A DNA stretch of 64,000 nt, taken from the NCBI GenBank assembly GCA_905250075.1, contig CAJNOP010000016.1, positions 2,109,908 through 2,173,907 of the forward strand, in the 5' to 3' direction. The translations under genes were made by a program, and so were the position numbers. Position 1 is the stretch's first letter. The number at the start of each line of letters is the position of its first letter. Positions 25,896 through 39,583 of the stretch are shown one piece after another. The notes under the pieces are model-generated. The model saw nothing but the letters and a program-made list of their open reading frames with translations. It made no database searches and was not told the origin of the DNA. The stretch comes from Rotaria sp. Silwood1. Taxonomy: Eukaryota; Rotifera; Eurotatoria; Philodinida; Philodinidae.

Positions 25896-28800
25896 CTATA
25901 TAACTTATGTGATAATATCCAATAAAATTAATTTTAATCTAAAATTTAACCAATAGGGATATATAAAATAAAATAAATATTCCATATATATAGATATATT
26001 TGACTCAAGGGAACTTCACTTTCATTTTGAAATTAGATCTAAACTTTTCATTTATTTGAAAATGAAACTTGCCAAGAATTTTTAATATAGTAAGGGACAA
26101 TTTGTTTTAGAATTTACTAGTGTGACATGTATTGTCATTTGCTTCTCTTTTTCTTTTTTTCTTTTTATTCCTACCGAGAGATTATGGGTACCAATGGGGA
26201 TCGCTAAGTCGTGAGTTTCTATACGAGTTCTCCTGTGAGACCTCGTGCACTAGACCAAAGGAAAAGAAAAGACGAGAGAATTTGTAAAATGAAACGATTA
26301 ATCTGTTTTTCTTCGAACAGAGAACGCGAGAGAGAGAGGGAGAAGAAGAGAGCGTGAAAAGGTCAAAATGATGTGGAAAAAATCCTCTTCTAGTCGCCCC
26401 TTTTTTTTTGTTCTTCTAGCTAGAAACAAATTGTGTTTTTCCTCTTTTTCCTTTCCTGTTTCTCTATCTTTTTGCGCTAGACTAAGAACCAATGAGAAAA
26501 AAAAACGATGGAACATGAGCCAATCCCCGATTAGTGACAAGAAAAATGATCATGATCAACATCTTCTTTAGTATGAACTCATTTTTCATCAATAATGCTC
26601 GCAAAAGCTAACTTTTTGCTCGTTTCATCATCTTTTGTATTTGATGATATAAGGAGAGAATGAGAAAATACGATGTGTGATCGTTGTTCCACTCAATCAG
26701 ACGCCGTTTCATGGCGTCTTTCGCTCTCTTTTTTTATATCTTTGGAGAAATCAACGAGACTAGGGAATTCTTCTTTCCTATCTTACCACGACAAGGAGAA
26801 GACGAGAGAGAGAGAGAAAAAAAAAATGAGGAGGAGACTAAAAATCGACAAAAGACATTAATATATGGCTATGTGTAAAAGAACAAATCAACATATATGA
26901 TGAAAGAGAGGGTGTCGGATAAGTTTTCAGCGCTTATCGGAAAAAAAAGTCATCTTCGTCGAATGATTATCATTCATGACATAGATACTATATGGAAAAT
27001 GATCATTTTTACGACTCCTTAGAGTCATATACAGAAGAAAGTCCGATTAATGTTCACATTTTCTATCGCATATGCGCTAGTTCTTATCTTTCATAGGAAA
27101 AAGACAAGTGAATCGATGATATTAATGATAATTGTCTTTTTTCTGTCTATTCTTTAACAAAAGCAACAAAACTATTGAACAGGTGTAGTGATTCTATGAG
27201 AAAGAAAAAAACAGAACTTAAAATGACACTTTTCCGTTTCATTGGACTTTTATTTATTTCACATAGATTCATTCACATCAGAAGATGAGTAAAACTTGTT
27301 AAAGATTAGATGCACCTGATCAGAATCGCCTTTTCTTTTTCTTTTCTTTTTTGCAGTGTTTATTAGATCAACCATAGTTTAAATTTTAAATTTATGCAAT
27401 AACATATGTAAGCAGATATGACAAGTGCATGTGCTAAAGATTTCAATCAAACATACACATTGCATCATGTTTCATAAATTTGATTGTATCAAAATTTCTT
27501 TTTCTGGTTACAGTCAATCAAGCAGATGTATTTATTTTATAATTGAAAGAAAAAAAAGTAAATCTTCTTTTTCGATTGTTTTTTTTTTGTCTTTTTTTTT
27601 TATAAAGTTTCTTCAAAAAGTTTTCTTGATAGTTAGAAGTCAAAAGAACAATTAAATTGATTGTTTTCAAGTGATGTTCATTGGGTTGTTTATGTTTGAT
27701 GATGGGTACTCAATGTTATTCATATACATCCTATATTCAAGCTATCTGATTACATTAGTCACAGTATGAAACATTATGTTTATATCGTATATTTTAAAGT
27801 TAATTTAAGAACAACACAAAAGCACCGTTTCTTATATCATGACGCATTTATGATCTTCAAAAGAAGATAGACCCCCTGTTTTCTTTAACTACCTGCTTGA
27901 AACAAACATTGTTGTCGTCAATGAGAGAATTAACCAGTATGCCGCTGTTAGTGTCTATCTTCGATAGAATAAATGAAGCACCTTATACAAAGTTACACAG
28001 GGTATTTTGTATTTTATCAGCATGATGGGTTAATGATGATTAGATTCTATAGTTGTTTCTTTTTATCTTTTTGTCTCGATTTTGTTTTGAAGGAAAAGAA
28101 AAAAAAAAAGAGATTTATATTCATATGTTCTTTTTATTTATGCGGTGACTTATCATATCATTTGAATGAATATAGATACATTGATATGAACGATTCCACA
28201 TAACAGTTAACAAATTGTATTTTGTCTTTTATTTAAATATTCATGTTACTTTGCATATTATTGTTGATTGTATGATAGTGAAAGAATTTCATTACTCAAG
28301 ACAATTGAATATATGTTCTCCGAAGACTTAAGAACGTGAATAGGCTATACAATCAAAAAGTCGAATACTACTATTCCGCTTGTCGACTCATCTGATTGTT
28401 CATTAATGAAATTCGTATATAAAAAAATTGGAAAGAATAGAATATGCGTGCTTGTTCATCATTGATTCTATAATAATAGAAATGATGCATTTCAATTTGT
28501 TTCGTCACTTACTTGACATTTTTTATGTTTCTGTCTACGATCGATACAACAAATTGTATTTCAAGTATTACGTGACTTGGATAATTTTTTTCTTTTATAT
28601 GTTTCATTTTGTTATAAGCTATTTTGGTCAAGATGATCTGCCGATTATCATCCTTTTTCATACATTTTTTCTTCTTTTATATTCTTGAGACTAGTTTTTT
28701 CTTGTTCTTCTTCATCTGTGCAACATAATTTCATTACCGTTTTTTTATTATTTTCTTCTTGTTTTTCATATGTGTGCATGTATGTGCGTGTAATGATTAC

Positions 28801-28947
28801 AAATGACGACAAAATACATTAGTTGTTACCTTTACCATCGGTGTCGTCAGAAAAAGAAACAATTTAAATGGCCCTGGAGAATGACAATAATACAATCAAA
28901 TTTCGATCGTTCATTTGTTTTGACCAGATTGCCATTGGCAGTAAAAA
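25896..28947. other. Divergent intergenic region between COE and STPG4
   Basis: This 3-kb spacer separates the 5' end of COE (-) from STPG4 (+). It should hold both promoters and the missing first exon of COE. I saw purine/pyrimidine-biased stretches (GA-rich 26320-26360 and 26800-26830) and several short ORFs on both strands that look like composition artefacts. No first exon could be identified with confidence. Confidence 0.5.
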
Positions 28948-30176
28948 ATGCAAGACGTTGCTTTGTCTCCATCATTGAATGAGAATACTGGTCGGAATTC
29001 ACATATCGACGAAACTGATTATGAAATACGATCAAATCCATCAACGCCACCGACAGAACAACAACGACATCAAGAAGCTGAGCTTAAACTACCTTTATTA
29101 CGGTCCGATGCTGCCGTTAATATGAAAATAACACCAAGAAATCTGAAACCAAACAACTATGAACCTCCAGTATCCGATCGTGAAAGTTGGTGGCGTACTA
29201 CAATCAAGGTAGGATTTTAAGTATATTTCGATTTTTTTCGTATATTCATATATACACATATAGGATACACCTATTCCTGGTACATACAATACACATTTGA
29301 ACACATTTATCAAAGAAATAGTGGCTCGTCCAATGACATATGGATTTAAAAGTGACGGACGACGACGTGATCCACAGCCATTAGAACCTAAAGGAAAAGA
29401 ATTACTACCTGGTGCATATTCAGTAGAAGATTTTGTAGAACGGTGTAGTATTAATTGATTAATATTCTTGATAAGATATTGAGATATTCTTGTAGAATGA
29501 ATCAACTTCGACTTTCATATGGTTTCAAAGGTCCTGAACGAGAAAGTCTTTTAAAAAAAACAATGGCAGTGAATCAAGATAAGGTATGTCAAACAACTTT
29601 TCTAATGTTGTCTGTTATAATAAAAAAAAGTATAATAGACAACATAGAATACATAATTAATTGAACCTTTTCTCATAGGATATTGATGTACCACCAGGAC
29701 TATACGAAACACAAAAATATAACACAATTAATGTTCCTGTGGAATCGGCCAGGTTTGTTCAATAGTTTCATTATATTATAATATTGAAAAAATAATTTTT
29801 ATCATGGCCTTTGTAGACATAGTGTTTTTAAATCGAAAACTACACGAAAACTATTCCTTCCGGTAAATTTTTTCATATCGTTGCTAGATTGAAAAAAAAG
29901 TGTTAATTTTTTTAAAAATTTCTAATATAGAAAATCGGTCCAGCACCTGGTGATTATGAGCCTAAAACTAATGTGACCAATGTACATAGTCCAACAATAA
30001 CATCGTCATTTAGAAGTCGTACTGATCGGTTTCATAGAAAATTAGCGAAGGTACCTGGTCCAGGAACCTATGATAAATTAACGATTTTTCCAACACCGAA
30101 ACAAATCAATACATTGTCAATGCGTGGAGTCTTTTTTAATGCTAATTATGCACATAAAGCTGCAACTGCTATTTAA
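28948..30176 (+). CDS. STPG4: STPG4 homologue, sperm-tail PG-rich repeat protein (6 exons, 297 aa)
   Basis: Exons: 28948-29208, 29264-29442, 29496-29583, 29679-29752, 29817-29862, 29931-30176; all phases join (894 nt). Residues 80-95 read SWWRTTIKDTPIPGTY, matching the human STPG4 block WWRIALTDTPIPGTY. Five PG-Y motifs follow: PIPGTY, LLPGAY, VPPGLY, APGDY and GPGTY, the SHIPPO/STPG repeat signature, with TFIKEIVARPMTYGFKSDGR between. The human protein is about 250 aa and germline-expressed, reported in maternal/paternal chromatin and sperm contexts; its molecular role is uncertain. Exon 2 uses a weak donor (CG|GTGTAG), chosen because only phase 2 keeps the frame into exon 3. AATAAA lies at 30217-30222. 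Confidence in the family is high; in strict orthology with STPG4 it is good. Confidence 0.88.
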
Positions 30177-30216
30177 AAACATTGTTTATTTTTGTGTCTG
30201 TTTTCTCTGTACAATC

Positions 30217-30222
30217 AATAAA
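30217..30222 (+). terminator. STPG4 poly(A) signal
   Basis: A canonical AATAAA lies 41 bp after the STPG4 stop codon. Confidence 0.7.
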
Positions 30223-30229
30223 TGGCACG

Positions 30230-33200
30230 TATATCGAAAACAAGAATACAAAATTTGAGATCAACACAACATAAGAAAAGATTCATAACAGGAATTTTTT
30301 AATAATTTTAAATCCAATTTTAAAACAATATTTTGCACATAAATGAATGCCATGAGCAAAGTGCGGCAATAGATCTGTAAAATTTCAAAATTAATTTGAT
30401 TCTGAAAAGTTACCTATCGATGTTAACAGGAACTTTATTGCTCAAAGACATTTTTCTTTTAGAACAAGCAGAAAATAAAATTCGGTCTCTATGGAAACAG
30501 AGTGTTAAAAGCACGAGAATTCTCATCACAAATACTTTAGCACAAGAAAAAAATCAGCGTAAATATTCAATCAACTGAATATAAGTAACACTCATGTCTA
30601 GATATGCATGTAATATCTTAAAATAATTTGAGAAGTAATAAACAATCAATATTATTATTAAATGAACTGCCATGAATGAGTAGAATGGATTCATACTGTT
30701 ATAAATATATCGTTGAACACTTTTTCTCATCAATACGTTCTATTCTTCAACGTAAGAAAGTTTAGAGTGTAATTCCTCCGAGATTACAATCAATTTTAGG
30801 AATTCACCGACAACAAAGAACACATCAATGTTTCAGACAACGATTGACAACCTATATACATTTGTTATCGCGATGTACTCTTTTACGTTGATTCCCTGAC
30901 AATAATATTTCTCCATAATAATAGATTTTTTTTATTGTACACTTTCATTTTATATTCTAAAAATAGTTACATACATTATAAGAAAATACAGAGTCCGTAA
31001 CGTATAACAATTAAGTAGCGGAGAAAAGCTTAACAAGCTCTTTTTTATTATTCCGTTAAAGAAAATTTATTAAAAATATCTACATTGTCATTTCGATAGC
31101 TCTCTAAATGACTTACAATAAAACTGAGATGCGAACGTTATTTTTTGAGGACAGCTATTTTAGTTTTTATTGAATAAAAAGTTTTCTCCAGCGGCAAAAA
31201 ATTTAATCAAGTTTTTCGATACATCTCAGTTGAGTTTTCTGAGTGACTTCGGTTTTCATTGAATATGGTATTTGTTATGTAAAAACGCAATTTAGCTATG
31301 CAATGAAACTATACGTTTTGATAACTAAACGGCATTTTTCGCTCTTTCAATTGCGATCACACTGTTCTCGGTACGATGTTCTGTTTAATCTATTGCAGCA
31401 CCTTTAGTTTTCAAGAAGTAATTTGAGTCATTGAATTTTGTGATTTTTCTAATTTTTTTCGATTCTAAAATTTGATAGTGTTGTAAAATTTAAACAGAAT
31501 ATTGCAGAGAAAACATTACTAATAATTGATATTTAAAGAGAGAAAATAGGGACTGTTCAAGATATAGCGAGCAGAATGAATGTGAATTTATTAATCTGTA
31601 ATGATGTTCAAATACAGGTTTCCAGACAAAGTTGTGATTACAGTATATAATGATCGTAACTTCTACAGATTATTCATGATCATGAGTATTTGATGTCTGA
31701 AGAAAAATCTTTTTATATGCCCATAGCACCTTATCAAGACTAATTGAATAATATCTGCAAAGCTTTGCTCGAAAATTGAAATAGTCTGGACAGAGTAGAT
31801 ATTCTAGATCTTTTATTTCAGGATATAATTTAGTCCTTCACGAGTTTTTTTCTCTGATTGTTTTTAAATATTCATTCAAACACTAGATGAATGTAACGAG
31901 ATTGAATCGACACTATTCTGTTTCTGATCTCTAAAGGTAACTTTAGCGTGTCTATATGGAGCTATACAAAAAGGAAAACTTTTCTGCACTTCGTTATTTT
32001 TTCAACATTCACAATAAGTGGTGTGAAAGCTTTGCAGCTACTTTTCCTTTTTTCTTCCCAGTATCAAGATTATCAAAATGAACAGTGTAACAGATTCATC
32101 TAAAAAGACAATGTTGTGCTTCGCACCGCAATAAATAGCTGATTCTAGACCTAGACTACAATGTGTAGAGACAATTGAATAATCAATTCCATGGTAATTC
32201 GTGTAACAAGAGGGCTAATAGGTGTTTGTAGTAGTCTTGGAGTGATAGCCTCTTCGATGTCTTTGTTCGAGAAGATCTTCCATTTTTCAACCTACGAGTT
32301 GAAACAGAACATTTCTAAATACAAGAAGAGGAAGAAGAAGAAATACATACTTTACGAGAGTAAAGATCGATAACTATTGATCCAATTTCCAATTCTCTTG
32401 TATCGAACTTTAGTTGAGATTTATAAATTATTTAGAATTATAGAATTGAAAGCAACAAAAGCTTCACATCTGAATTCACACTTTCGATTTTGTCGATATG
32501 CCATCTACGTAGTTAGTCAGTTCACTGTGCATATTCTCAATCAACTAAATAGATGAAACCTTTATTGCTTCTGATGAGCGTTTTTGTACACATAGTTCGA
32601 TGAATAACATGATGCTAATATTTGATTCAGCTGAAGAACCAAGTTTAATTGCAAAAATATGTTTTCACCAAATATTTCTTGATATTGAGTAAAGTATGAA
32701 ATTTGTTAGTCTTGAGAATTGAATATCAACAATTGAATGTGATTCTAATAGGGAAATAGTTGTACGAAAACTGCATTTTTAAAGAGAATAGGGTAATATG
32801 TTTTCTCAAACCAATTATAGAATACTATTTGGTATCTCTATTATCGAATACATTGACTGAATTGTTGGTTGTGAAAAGGTCAAAAGGAAAAATGTTGACA
32901 AAAAAAGATATTGACGTGGAAAATGGGCGAAAAGTTCTTTTGGAAAATTGCGACTGGCGAGGGACATGCTTTATTATATAGGATCATACTAACATTTTAA
33001 TAGAGATCAAACACAAGTCCATAAATAAAAAAGAAAAAAAAAGATAGTATCATTTACTTCGTTTAGCAACTGTAAATGATAAAACATTTCAATGTTTTCT
33101 AACAATTATAACCCTGTCATTATATCGTTCACCAAGATTGTCTATAGAACGTTAAATTGCAATGACATCGGTAACATTATTTCTTTCCATTTTTTTTCAG

Positions 33201-33300
33201 CACATCGACTGAATTTAATTCAATAAGACAATAACTTGGAAGATCTGTTTCTTGAAGATAAAATGAAGTTTATGAAATAGTTATTTCTATTTAATTATTA
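30230..33300. other. Gene-free region
   Basis: About 3 kb of AT-rich sequence with only short ORFs that show no domain or splice context. No repeats were recognised by eye. Confidence 0.5.
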
Positions 33301-33529
33301 GATTGGTACATAAGTTCTACACTTTTTTTGTGTTTTAGGTAAATATAAGGCTTTATATCTCGTGATTTAGATGGAAGTGATAGAGGTCTGGAATTTTTAG
33401 TGTAGGTAGATCTCTATGTCTTCTATCTACACTAAAAATTTCAGATCTCTATCACTTTCCAATCACGAGATATAAAGCCTCAAATTTGCTTAAAACACAA
33501 AAATAACGTGCAGAACTTATGTACCAATC
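33301..33529. mobile_element. 229-bp palindromic MITE (near-perfect hairpin)
   Basis: The ends are GATTGGTACATAAGTTCT and its near-perfect inverse AGAACTTATGTACCAATC. The arms continue pairing almost to the centre: TAAGGCTTTATATCTCGTGAT on the left has its inverse at 33460-33485, then AGTGATAGAG and ATTTTTAGTGTAG. Arms are about 105 bp at high identity, so the whole element is one hairpin. No target duplication was evident. GGTACATAAGTTC ends resemble mariner/Tc1-type MITEs, but the superfamily is uncertain. Confidence 0.85.
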
Positions 33530-34956
33530 GGATAGTTGAATATTGGATATCATGATTTGATTTCTGCCCTAAAGACAGTCTTGATTTACTGTTTTGACTA
33601 AACTGTATGGAATTCCATAAATATCTTCATCACCTATAGAATAATGGTGCAAAAATCTTTAAATACTTGTATTTAATGTGAAAAGAACTGAAGGATAGAA
33701 TTGTATTTGGTTTACATAATCGTTCAAGGTAAAAACACCATAGCTGAATTGAATGTGACCAAGATCACATCAGGCTAAACTTTGTGTTATATTCATTAGA
33801 ATGAATATATTTAGTGATCAACTAATTTGAAATCCTACATATAGAGAGATGCAACTCTTCATTTAATTTTCTAATTTTATTTCTCAATTAGATATTTATG
33901 GTTTGTGATATATAAATATTATGGCACGAATATTCAATGAAAATCAACCAATGACTTGACAATGTATAATGAGAAATAGTTAGGGCAATGTAAAAGGTTT
34001 TTTTTTATTGAATATAAGAAAAATAAAAGTTTTTGCCTTACTGATATTGAATATTAACCAATATTTTTCATTTTTTTTGTTGGTCATGATGGAATGAGCT
34101 TTTTTGTCATGCTCATTGTTGTATCATGTTGATGACATGAACAAATATTTGTTTATTGGAATATTGTGTACTTTAAAAAAGACTATTTCGGCTTTTTTTA
34201 AAATTAATGTTAATTGCTTTCTTTTTTCGATTATTGTTGTACTGAATGAACTAAAGGTATTGCTTTATAATTGTGTCATAATAGGAACTGAAGAAAATAA
34301 CAAAATTTGCATTAAAATGAACATATTTATCAACATCATTCCATGACTTGGATAAAAAAATCATTTTCATCGCATTTGCCTTTGTTTTCAGGTGATATTG
34401 AAGAAGCAGAAAATCAAAAAAAAAATATCAATTATTCTATAGACAATATAATCATCACAGAATGCTCCAGATGAAAGTTGCTATGATATTTGTTATTCAG
34501 AGTTTTCCATATTAAATAACTGTTTTTTGTATGTTAAAATAAAATATGAGAAGAAATTTATCGTGCATCAGAAAAGATTCGATAGAACATTAGAAATGTT
34601 GGAATTATTCTACAAAATACAGCACATTTCAATATTAATAAATATCTATACTGAGAAAATAAACATTGATACAATTTAACATATCCGTGATGACATATAA
34701 AAATATTCTCAATCGTAATTCTGAAGATATTGAATGCATCAATTTAATCTTAGAATTATGTCACATTATCATGTAAGATTTATTTAAAAAAATAGTCTCA
34801 GATTATGCTTTCTTCTATTATTATAGTAACCAAGTATGTAGTTGAGGAGACGACCCGCATATTTTTCTACGCCGTGGCATAGTCGAAGAAAAGTGGCCGA
34901 GTTTTTCTCACGACACAGTGGAAAAAGCCTTTACAATCATTCATCAGAAATCTGTT
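33530..34956. other. Gene-free region
   Basis: AT-rich, with no supported gene. A segment at 34850-34930 with TTTTTC/GAAAAA imperfect inverted pieces adjoins the ADP-ribosyltransferase-TPR pseudogene. Confidence 0.45.
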
Positions 34957-37330
34957 TTAGCGTTCATCAAGTATTATGAAAGGTTTCTTCTCCAAAACTA
35001 ATAGTTTGTTCAGTGTTCCTTGGTAGGATTTTCGTTCTAAACTGTCCAGCTTGAAACATTGTTTGGCAATGGAGACAGCGTCTTGAGCATGATGGATGAC
35101 TTCATCAAGTCGATCGAGAGCAATGTATCTCATGGCCAAATTGCGATGTGCTTTGGCTAGAGATGGATGTTTGGCATGTAGTGATCGTTGTTTGATTTGA
35201 AAGGATTTTTCGTTGAGTTCTAATAACTTTTCATATTGACCCGTTTTGTGATGAGTAGCGGCAAGTTTATTATACGTTTGGGCAAGATTCAGATGTTTAT
35301 CGAATAGAAGCTTGGTTTGGAGTTCTAACGCTTTTTGGAAATAGTCCAACGCTTGGTCTAACTTACTCATATGGCTCAATGTCTGCCCGATGCAACAATA
35401 GGAAACAGCTATATCTTTATCACAGAGAGGTTCTTTTTTCAACTGAATATCCAGAATTCACGGACTCGGTGATCAGATTTATCCGGTTCCGGGCGGAACC
35501 GACAGAAACTTGGGGAAACCGACAGCCGGATACGGTCACCGGATTCCTGCGTCGAATTTCTGGTATTTTTCCGCGGGTTCCGACCGGAAACGGTGTGTTT
35601 CCTGTGGGTTTTCGCCGGAAATTCACGGAATACTGCTTCAGGAATCATCGACCTGGGTTTATCAGTAGTCGTTGACAAACACGTGTTAAAAGCTAGAAGA
35701 CCATCAGTAGACGATTGGGATTGTTCCAAATCCATTTTCGACGTTCTAAGTACAAGGTAGCATCTATTCAATGCGAGAACGAACAAACGATTTGTCTCAA
35801 TCAAAGTTCTACGACACTGCTAAGAAAATGTCTTTCTGAGTTCTGAGTCCAAAGATGTTTGATAGTATGCCAATTATTTCACATGATACAGGGAAAACTC
35901 ATACTTCTAGTTATTAGATAATCTATGAGATTTTTTCAAAGGAGAAGAAGAGATATTGCTGGAGGTTATTCGTTTTGTCAGATTCATCACGACTGGCTGC
36001 AATCTATGAAAGTCGAATCGGATTGGAAAAATTGATGGAAATTTATTTTAGATTCCTGCATCTAAATAATGCTGACCATTGGCCAGTCTAGACTGATCTA
36101 ATCCGGCATGAAGTTTATCTAGAACACCAGAATACCCTATCTTTTTCCTGAACATAATAAAAATAATTGTCAAGCTTAAATCAATCAACTCATATTAAAA
36201 AAGAGAATGACGACAATCTCCTTGCACCTTCAAAGTGTATACCTTTTAACCTATGAACCGATTACAGAGGTGTAATCAGTGTTAGTATCGATTTTAGATC
36301 AGCCGATTCGATCTGAGTTCATCAGACCGGTATTAATACCGATAATCAAAGATTCAATCTATTTTATCTACGATGCTCGTCATCAATTATCACTAGAAGC
36401 GGTACACCCTTTATGATATTCTGTCAAAATCTGCATTACGCCAATGAAATTAGACTTTGCGCGTTCGATAGTAAGGACTCTAGTATCATCCATCATGATT
36501 TCGTTAGTCTATTTGAGCCCATTTCAGTTAGGACAAACTCGTTTTGACATACATCTTGAAATATTCACTCTTTGTCCTTCTTCTCCAAAAGTATCAATAT
36601 TTTGCTTCTCATTCTAGAAGAAGATCTGATTGCAATACGCGACCGTTAAAAAAGAGGAAATTGTCTAACTCTTGACCACGGTAAGCAATCATGGTACTTT
36701 GATCCATATTAATGGTTTTTTCTTGAAGCGATTTAAGTTGTTGATGAATACCACAAGTGAAAAAAGCCATGTTACAAGGAGCTTCGACATCTTACGTTCT
36801 TAGATCTTTGTTTAACATTTTGTAGAGAAAACATTCTCGAGTGTACCACCAAACCGGAGATTTCTCTGTGCAATCATGCTCGAAGTCATTGATGATTGCT
36901 AGTTCTTAGCGACCGCTGGAATATTGAAAATGACAAAAATCAATGAGCTCTTGTCGAGCACTATTATCGTATTCACAATCGATCTTAATTATTCAATCCA
37001 ATATCGAAAATCGTCACTCTCATTCGAGTTCTTTGCATCCAACCAGAGCACTACGAAATTCTTAACATTACGTTCGACTAGTCGGTGTGATGATCGAAGA
37101 TTAAATCGCGCCACGGACTGTCTCACGGGTTGCATCATAGACTGCGATATGGGGGGTTTAGGCGTTTTTTTTGTGATTTGGCTGTGAGATGGTGGACCAC
37201 TAATAACTGGTGTCTTACGATTTGTTGGCTTAGCCCATTTGTAAAAAGCAGGTGTGAGTGTTTTCTTGGTTACGTAAGGCGGAATCGGCTTCGTTTTAAT
37301 CGACTTTACTTTGAAGTTTGACTTCAAGTG
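34957..37330 (-). pseudogene. Broken NAD:arginine ADP-ribosyltransferase-TPR fusion gene
   Basis: Read on the minus strand. 37330-36990 gives RNVKNFVVLWLDAKNSNES, the N-terminus of a family abundant in bdelloid proteomes. 36900-36620 gives SPVWWYTRECFLYKMLN, a TAA stop, then HQQLKSLQEK and STMIAYRGQEL, the R-bearing part of the ART fold. 35790-35690 gives STDGLLAFNTCLSTTTDK, the STS region. A GC-rich insert (about 35455-35650) follows. 35442-34957 is an intact 161-aa piece with three to four kinesin-light-chain-like TPRs (LDQALDYFQKALELQTKL, LAQTYNKLAATHHKTGQYEK). The catalytic ExE segment, about 100 residues of the N-terminal half and continuity at 35800-36620 are missing, and there are in-frame stops. 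It therefore cannot make the full enzyme; only the TPR piece remains open. The family identification is from memory of the architecture. Confidence 0.75.
35455..35650. mobile_element. GC-rich insert of short inverted CCGG/CCGA motifs
   Basis: This is a compositional island inside the pseudogene. It has repeated short motifs in both orientations (TTCCGG, GGAACCGACAG, GAAACCGACAG, CCGGATACGG, GGTTCCGACCGGAAACGG, CGCCGGAAA) and AATTCACGGA at both edges. Such subterminal motif arrays are typical of small non-autonomous DNA elements. No clear TSD was found. Low-complexity ORFs through it are artefacts. Confidence 0.55.
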
Positions 37331-39575
37331 AGTCCTAGTTGATGGTTCTTCCCGTTTCTTCTCTTAAACACGTACCGTTTTCTGAGGTATATTGATGGTG
37401 ATAATGTGATTCTTGTACATTGTGTGCGTCTTCTCTTTCTATTGTGAAATTATGATAGCATTAATGTAGTGCATTCCAGCCAAGTTCGTCTAACGAATGA
37501 GTTCTTTTTTCTAGTGACTGCAAATGTTGCCTAATCAACATACCTAAGGCAAAAGTTTCCATTACACAGCGATTGCATTGATTCCTTCCAACATGTGGTT
37601 GTTGATTTTCTATTCTTCCCAACTCACAGCTATCCACAAAAACACACAAATGTTAGTAATCTTGTATGAAAATCGGTTTTCTAGCTAAAGTATTTCAAGC
37701 TATTCTATACTCTGCTATCTAAAGATGAATGACTATATGAAACAGAAACGAACAAAGAAAAACAACATATTCTAGAATAGTCTAAATAGAATTTTGATCA
37801 CTTTATAAAAACAGTGTGCATGAAATTAAGAAGATAAAATTCAGAAAAATTTTCTTTTTTGTATTGCTTCGAGTTCTCATTTTTGAAGTGTACATTAAGT
37901 TGAAGTTCTCTAACAATACTCTGCAGCTCCTAAAACAGCTCTGTTGCATTAAGAATCAAAGTCTTTCATTTTGATTCTAGACAATATATATATATCTCAG
38001 TGAATTGTATAAGGATGGTGCTGTCAGTGATTGAAATGTTTTGTTCATAAAAACTACTCTGTTTACCAGATTTTTAATTTCTTTTTATAAATTAGTTATT
38101 TTAGAAATAGTCATGCATGTATGAAAACAAGAATTTTCTATCTGAAATGAATGTTGAGTTACACATAACAAAAGACCAAAATCAGCTAGTTTTGGTTCTA
38201 CATGGAGAAGCAATTATATTTACTCTATCATTTATGCAAGCTTGTTTTAAGTTTTCTAGGGTTTCTCATAGACTGAAAAGCAAACTTTCAGAATAGGTAC
38301 TTTCAAGTTAAAATAAAATAAAGCATGGATCTGATTCTAAGAAAAATTTCAGTTGCAACACATTGTTTTGCAAAATGTATTCTCCGAGATTCACATCAGG
38401 TTCATATGATAATAGCGACTTCTAAATACTTCAAAAATAGATGGAAAGGTAGAATGTAACAAGTTCTGCATTTTAGCAAAAAAAAGAAAATTTTTAGAGC
38501 TTTCTATTTCGTCAAAAACTAAGATAACGCATTTTGTCCATGTAGCTTTCTGAACAAAATATCCACCAAAATGTCGAAAGTTGTTTAATTTAAAATTCCA
38601 AAAGAGGTTGCCTGTTAGAGGTTAAAACTGAACCTTTCTTTGCATTTATTGCCTAGAATACGTGATGAAAATATTCAACTCTTTAGTTTGCCTTGTCACA
38701 AAGAAAATCTCATTTCACATCGAAATGTCCACTAAGATTCTTGTATCTCTATTTCGAATAAAAAAAAGGGCGAATGAGCAACTCATCACATATCATAAGA
38801 TTCATTTAAATTTGGGATATTTGTCTGAAATTAAAAACACTGTCGGGATCTGTAGTCGATTTCCATGCGATTAACAGTTTTTGTCTCAATAATAGCGCTT
38901 TTAAAAAAATACCATTAAGTATTGTGTAGTTCGTGAAAATAGTTGCTCTCGAACCTTAGCTAACAGTGAAGTGCAGAAAAACCAGTATACTTATAGACAA
39001 TCTCCACAGCTCGATCAAACGTACTAGTCAGATTATTTTGATTCGAAACTTTTTTTATCGTCATGTTTTTGTTTTACTTTTTATATTTACTTCCTCATTG
39101 ATAATGTGTTTTAAAGCCTATGACAAAGTAAACAGATGCTTTTGTTGTCAAAACGAAAAGTCGGCGATGTCTTCTTCGACGAAGGCTAAGATTGATCCAT
39201 ATTATCTTTTCGAAGACAAATTACCAAAGTTAGATTTGTTTCTTCATTATAGTAATTAGAACACTACTGAATACGGTTTTATTGAAGTTTGTTTAACTAT
39301 CTATTTCGTGCATATTAGGGAGAATCACTTAACAACGCGTGCAAACACAAGTAAAGATATAATGATATTCAAGAGAATATAAAAGTTTGAAAGAGAAATC
39401 ATTTGTGCAGTAGTGGAGATTTGTCGACACCTTTATCAATGACTTAATCATATTAAAAAATGACCATTCATTTTCTGATCGTCTGTAAGACAACAGTTTA
39501 AAAAGCAAAAATTTATATTAGATAAGACGAAATATATTGTTAGTCAAAAAATATAAAATATGGTGGTGATAAGTT
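37331..39575. other. Gene-free region
   Basis: Short ORFs at 37461-37649 (-), 38662-38874 (+) and 38966-39259 (+) show no domain. No repeats were recognised. Confidence 0.45.
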
Positions 39576-39583
39576 ATTGTAGC

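Noticed and set aside
35379..35804. Three overlapping ORFs rich in Arg and Pro
   Set aside because: They arise from the GC-rich palindromic insert inside the ART-TPR pseudogene.
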